A DNA stretch of 14,881 nt from an uncultured bacterium (GTDB lineage: Bacteria > Actinomycetota > Actinomycetes > S36-B12): assembly GCA_903940375.1 (NCBI GenBank), contig CAJAKT010000165.1:1-14881 (forward strand). The letters run 5' to 3'. The notes under the pieces are model-generated. The model had not been told where the DNA came from. It was given only the letters and a program-made list of their open reading frames with translations, and searched no databases. This document shows positions 12,379 through 14,881 of the stretch, one piece after another; positions within the stretch are counted from its first letter, which is position 1, and each line of letters starts with the position of its first letter. The translations under genes and the position numbers were made by a program.

Positions 12379-13643
12379 TCGGCGATCTCGTCGCGCACGA
12401 CCTGAGCACCCAGCGACTGCAGGGCCGGCACGAAGCCCGCATACCCGCGATCGATGTGGCCCACCCCGTAGACGGTGGTCTGGCCCTCCGCGACCAGGCC
12501 CGCCAGGACGAGGCCGGCACCGGCACGGATGTCCGTGGCCTCGACCGGCGCCGCAGACAGGGTTGCCCGGCCGCGCACCAGTGCGTGATGGCCGTCGGTT
12601 CGCACATCGGCGCCCAGCCGGGCGAGCTCCTGCACGAACCGGAACCGAGCCTCGAAGAGGTTCTCGGTCACGAGCGCCGCACCCTGCGAGACGGCATTGA
12701 GCGCGATGAACTGCGGTTGCAGGTCGGTCGGGAATCCGGGGTACGGCAGCGTGACGATGTCGACGGCCTTGGGTCGCGACTGCATGACGACACGGAAGCC
12801 ATCGTCCAGCACCGTGACAGTCGCCCCGGCCGTCACCAGCTTCTCCAGAGCGATGTCGAGATGCTCGGCGTGCGCCCCCCGGACAGTGATGTCGCCACCG
12901 GTAATCGCCGCAGCGACCGCCCACGTCCCGCCCACGATGCGGTCGGGCACCGTTGCGTGCGTCACCGGGCTGAGCGAGTCAACGCCCTCGACAACGAGCG
13001 TCGACGTGCCGACGCCGTCGATGTGCGCGCCCATGGCCAGCAGCATCGTGCAGATGTCGATGATCTCTGGCTCGCGTGCTGCATTGTCGATGACGGTCTC
13101 GCCGTCGGCGAGTACCGCGGCCATGAGAATCGTCTCCGTCGCGCCGACACTCGGGAAGTCGAGCCAGATGCGGGCACCCTGCAGGCGCTGCGGCGCATTC
13201 GCAAGCAGGTAGCCGTGCTCACTCGTCACCTCGGCGCCCATCTGCCGAAGACCGTCGACGTGCATATCGAGTCCGCGCGAACCGATGTTGTCACCGCCGG
13301 GGAGGGCCACGTCGGCTGCTCCCACCCTGGCGACGAGCGGCCCGAGAACGCAGATCGATGCGCGCATGCGACGGACGAGGTCATAGTCGGCGCGGTGATC
13401 CGGGGCCTCGGGCACGGTGATCGTCACCGTGCCTGCCGGGAGGTCGTGGCTCACGTCGCAGCCCAGCCGGCGCAGGAGTTCGGCCATGATCTCGACATCG
13501 AGGATGTCGGGGACGTTGGTGATCGTCGTCGTGCCCACGGCCAGCAGCGATGCCGCCATCAGCTTCAGGACCGAGTTCTTGGCACCCGTCAGCGTCACCA
13601 CACCCACCAACGGGTGTCCCCCGGTAACGCGCAGTACCTCCAC
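12375..13643 (-). CDS. murA: UDP-N-acetylglucosamine 1-carboxyvinyltransferase MurA
   Basis: 422 residues, the normal MurA length. It adds enolpyruvate from PEP to UDP-GlcNAc, the first committed step of peptidoglycan synthesis in the cytoplasm. Lys22-Asn23 in GAKNSVLKLMAASLL bind substrate, Arg94 lies in RMRASICVLGPLVAR, Arg123 in IGSRGLDMH, and Asp307 in GFPTDLQPQ matches the general acid/base. The loop residue that is Cys115 in E. coli is Asp118 here (LPGGDNIG), as in Mycobacterium tuberculosis and Chlamydia, so natural fosfomycin insensitivity is expected. The start is GTG 13643-13641, with no ribosome site but TACGAT 6 bases upstream. The last four bases overlap the convergent DUF2007-like gene. 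Confidence 0.96.
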   Translation of the reverse strand: MEVLRVTGGHPLVGVVTLTGAKNSVLKLMAASLLAVGTTTITNVPDILDVEIMAELLRRLGCDVSHDLPAGTVTITVPEAPDHRADYDLVRRMRASICVLGPLVARVGAADVALPGGDNIGSRGLDMHVDGLRQMGAEVTSEHGYLLANAPQRLQGARIWLDFPSVGATETILMAAVLADGETVIDNAAREPEIIDICTMLLAMGAHIDGVGTSTLVVEGVDSLSPVTHATVPDRIVGGTWAVAAAITGGDITVRGAHAEHLDIALEKLVTAGATVTVLDDGFRVVMQSRPKAVDIVTLPYPGFPTDLQPQFIALNAVSQGAALVTENLFEARFRFVQELARLGADVRTDGHHALVRGRATLSAAPVEATDIRAGAGLVLAGLVAEGQTTVYGVGHIDRGYAGFVPALQSLGAQVVRDEIAD

Positions 13644-13711
13644 GCCCGCATCGTACGGTGGCCCTCCCCATGGGGGTGCCGCCGGTGGCCGGGTGCCGTA
13701 GGGTCCGCATC
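13644..13711. promoter_or_regulatory. Divergent promoter region of murA and the adenosyltransferase gene
   Basis: In this 68-bp gap the minus strand has TACGAT (13655-13650) 6 bases before the murA GTG, and the plus strand has TAGGGT (13699-13704) 7 bases before the ATG at 13712. Both are leaderless-type -10 boxes. Between them lies the perfect 10-bp palindrome CCCCATGGGG (13666-13675), which could be a shared operator. No clear -35 boxes are seen. Confidence 0.4.
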
Positions 13712-14287
13712 ATGGTGAACCTCACGCGCATCTACACCCGCACCGGAGACGACGGGACGACCTCCCTGGGCGACATGAGCCGCACCGGCAAGAACGATCC
13801 ACGGCTGAGGGCCTACGCCGACGTTGACGAGGCCAACTGCTCGATCGGCCTTGCCCTTGCCTCGACCGATTTCCCGCAGGACGTGCGCGAGCTCCTCATC
13901 GCCATCCAGAACGATCTCTTCGATGTCGGTGCCGATCTGTGCACCCCGGTCGTGGAGAACCCCGCCCACGAGCCCCTGCGCGTGACCGAGGCCTACGTCG
14001 ATCGGCTCGAGAAGGCCTGCGACGAGTACAACGACCGTCTTGAGCCCCTCCGCTCCTTCGTCCTGCCGGGCGGCACCCTCGGCTCATCCCTGCTGCACGT
14101 GTCGCGAACCGTCGTCAGGCGCGCCGAGCGTTCCACGTGGGCCGCCCTCGACACGTACCACGGTGGCATGAATCCGCTGACCGCCACGTACCTCAATCGC
14201 CTCAGCGACCTGCTCTTCATCCTCGGTCGGCTCGCCAACAAGGACGCCGGCGGCGACGTCCTGTGGCAGCCGGGTGCCAACCGCTGA
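13712..14287 (+). CDS. pduO: PduO-type cob(I)alamin adenosyltransferase
   Basis: 191 residues, the usual PduO/MMAB length. It transfers the adenosyl group of ATP to cob(I)alamin, making the coenzyme used by methylmalonyl-CoA and ethylmalonyl-CoA mutases. The ATP loop is TRTGDDGTTSLG (9-20), followed by RLRAYADVDEANCSIGLA (31-48), FVLPGG (116-121), the RTVVRRAER motif (132-140) and NRLSDLLFILGRLAN (162-176). These define the all-helical trimeric family. The ATG at 13712 is chosen because the family begins near this VNLTRIYTRTGD; longer frames upstream run through the promoter. There is no ribosome site, but TAGGGT 7 bases upstream suggests a leaderless mRNA. It links functionally to meaB and the epimerase in this window. 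Confidence 0.93.
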   Translation: MVNLTRIYTRTGDDGTTSLGDMSRTGKNDPRLRAYADVDEANCSIGLALASTDFPQDVRELLIAIQNDLFDVGADLCTPVVENPAHEPLRVTEAYVDRLEKACDEYNDRLEPLRSFVLPGGTLGSSLLHVSRTVVRRAERSTWAALDTYHGGMNPLTATYLNRLSDLLFILGRLANKDAGGDVLWQPGANR

Positions 14288-14291
14288 CACC

Positions 14292-14849
14292 GTGGGCCTG
14301 ACCCGCACCATCGTCGTACCGCTGGACCACCCCGAACAGCTCTTCGTTGCCGATTTCGTCAAGCCGTCATCGCCGAAGTACAGCGCCTTCACCGCGCAAC
14401 CGGCAATGGACACCGTGCGCGACATGCTCCTGATGCGGATGCCGCGCAAGACCACCGAGATCGAGATCGAGGTCGTGCTGCCAAGCGATCAGGTGCACGA
14501 AGGCCTTGATGCGGAGTTGACCGACGCGGTCCGTCGCTGGGTGAAGGTCCAGAACACCATGGACGTCGAGTCCACCGAGGCCGACGGATCGATCGGCCGG
14601 CGCCTGTTCCTGCTGGGGTTCCTGGCCTTCATGGTCCTGCAGACGATGAGCATCTGGGTGCGCAAGCTCGGCGACGACACCGACGACTTCCTGCTGGCTG
14701 CCATCGCCGAGGCGCTCGGCGTCATCAGCTGGGTGATGCTGTGGTTCCCCGTGCAGATGTTCACGGTGGAGGTCTGGCGCGCATCCATCAAGCGAAAGCG
14801 GATGAAGGCGATGGAACGCATGACCGTGAAGGTCGTCACCACCACATAG
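14292..14849 (+). CDS. Two-helix membrane protein of unknown function
   Basis: 185 residues from GTG 14292, four bases after the adenosyltransferase stop. GTG 14274 would add six residues and overlap that gene by 14 bases; neither start has a ribosome site. I do not recognise a family. Residues 1-98 look soluble and mixed alpha/beta (GLTRTIVVPLDHPEQL, VRDMLLMRMPRKTTEIEIEVVLP, AVRRWVKVQNTMDVES). Two membrane helices follow, at about 104-122 (RLFLLGFLAFMVLQTMSIW) and 133-156 (FLLAAIAEALGVISWVMLW). A short charged loop lies between them, and a basic tail RASIKRKRMKAMERM follows. The topology suggests that both soluble parts are cytoplasmic. It is probably co-transcribed with the adenosyltransferase. 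The 32 bases after its stop show nothing. Confidence 0.75.
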   Translation: MGLTRTIVVPLDHPEQLFVADFVKPSSPKYSAFTAQPAMDTVRDMLLMRMPRKTTEIEIEVVLPSDQVHEGLDAELTDAVRRWVKVQNTMDVESTEADGSIGRRLFLLGFLAFMVLQTMSIWVRKLGDDTDDFLLAAIAEALGVISWVMLWFPVQMFTVEVWRASIKRKRMKAMERMTVKVVTTT

Positions 14850-14881
14850 ACGAGTGGCGAGTTGTGGTGGCGTTGCCGGCC

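Noticed and set aside
1..14881. Search for mobile elements, CRISPR repeats, tRNA or rRNA genes, toxin-antitoxin pairs and phage genes.
   Set aside because: No transposase or integrase motifs, repeated spacer pattern, tRNA-like cloverleaf or phage-like protein was seen. Gene order and codon use look uniform across the window.

Overview
The window is high-GC DNA from an actinomycete. The evidence is the gene set: NucS/EndoMS in place of MutS/MutL, a MurA with Asp at the usual cysteine position, a tandem 3-hydroxybutyryl-CoA dehydrogenase, a carboxylating crotonyl-CoA reductase, many GTG starts, and several genes with a TANNNT box 6-8 bases before the start codon, as in leaderless actinobacterial transcripts. 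I cannot fix the order or genus. From memory, the nucS / epimerase / thiolase / meaB grouping resembles a conserved chromosomal segment of Streptomyces and relatives, so this looks like core chromosome. I see no transposase, integrase, tRNA, rRNA or CRISPR array.

Layout. (1) 1-1013: the 5' part of a sulfonate/nitrate-type ABC substrate-binding protein (minus strand), divergent from an Rrf2-family regulator. A promoter and a palindrome suited to repression lie between them. (2) 1096-1446: a small secreted lipoprotein resembling I78-type inhibitors. (3) 1465-5701: an acyl-CoA carbon module, with meaB and an acetyl-CoA acetyltransferase on the minus strand, and methylmalonyl-CoA epimerase, a small membrane protein and crotonyl-CoA carboxylase/reductase on the plus strand, divergent from a 37-bp gap. 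(4) 5731-7620: a membrane acyltransferase fused to an SGNH-like domain. (5) 7598-11207: a tightly packed minus-strand operon of tandem 3-hydroxyacyl-CoA dehydrogenase, a CxxC/HxxC small protein and two alpha/beta hydrolases. (6) 11302-14849: nucS, a small DUF2007-like membrane protein, murA, a PduO-type cobalamin adenosyltransferase and an unknown two-helix membrane protein.

The metabolic genes fit together. Thiolase makes acetoacetyl-CoA, the dehydrogenase acts on 3-hydroxybutyryl-CoA, Ccr carboxylates crotonyl-CoA to ethylmalonyl-CoA, and the epimerase acts on ethylmalonyl/methylmalonyl-CoA. MeaB protects the B12-dependent mutase and the adenosyltransferase supplies its cofactor. The crotonase, the mutases and the later enzymes of the ethylmalonyl-CoA pathway are not in the window, so a complete pathway is not shown. 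Ccr could instead supply extender units or butyryl-CoA-level intermediates.

No clearly new defence or mobile system is present. The items most worth a second look are the degenerate second half of the dehydrogenase, the coupled operon with its zinc-binding-like protein, the leaderless promoters (one overlapping a LacI-type palindrome), and the Rrf2 operator arrangement.
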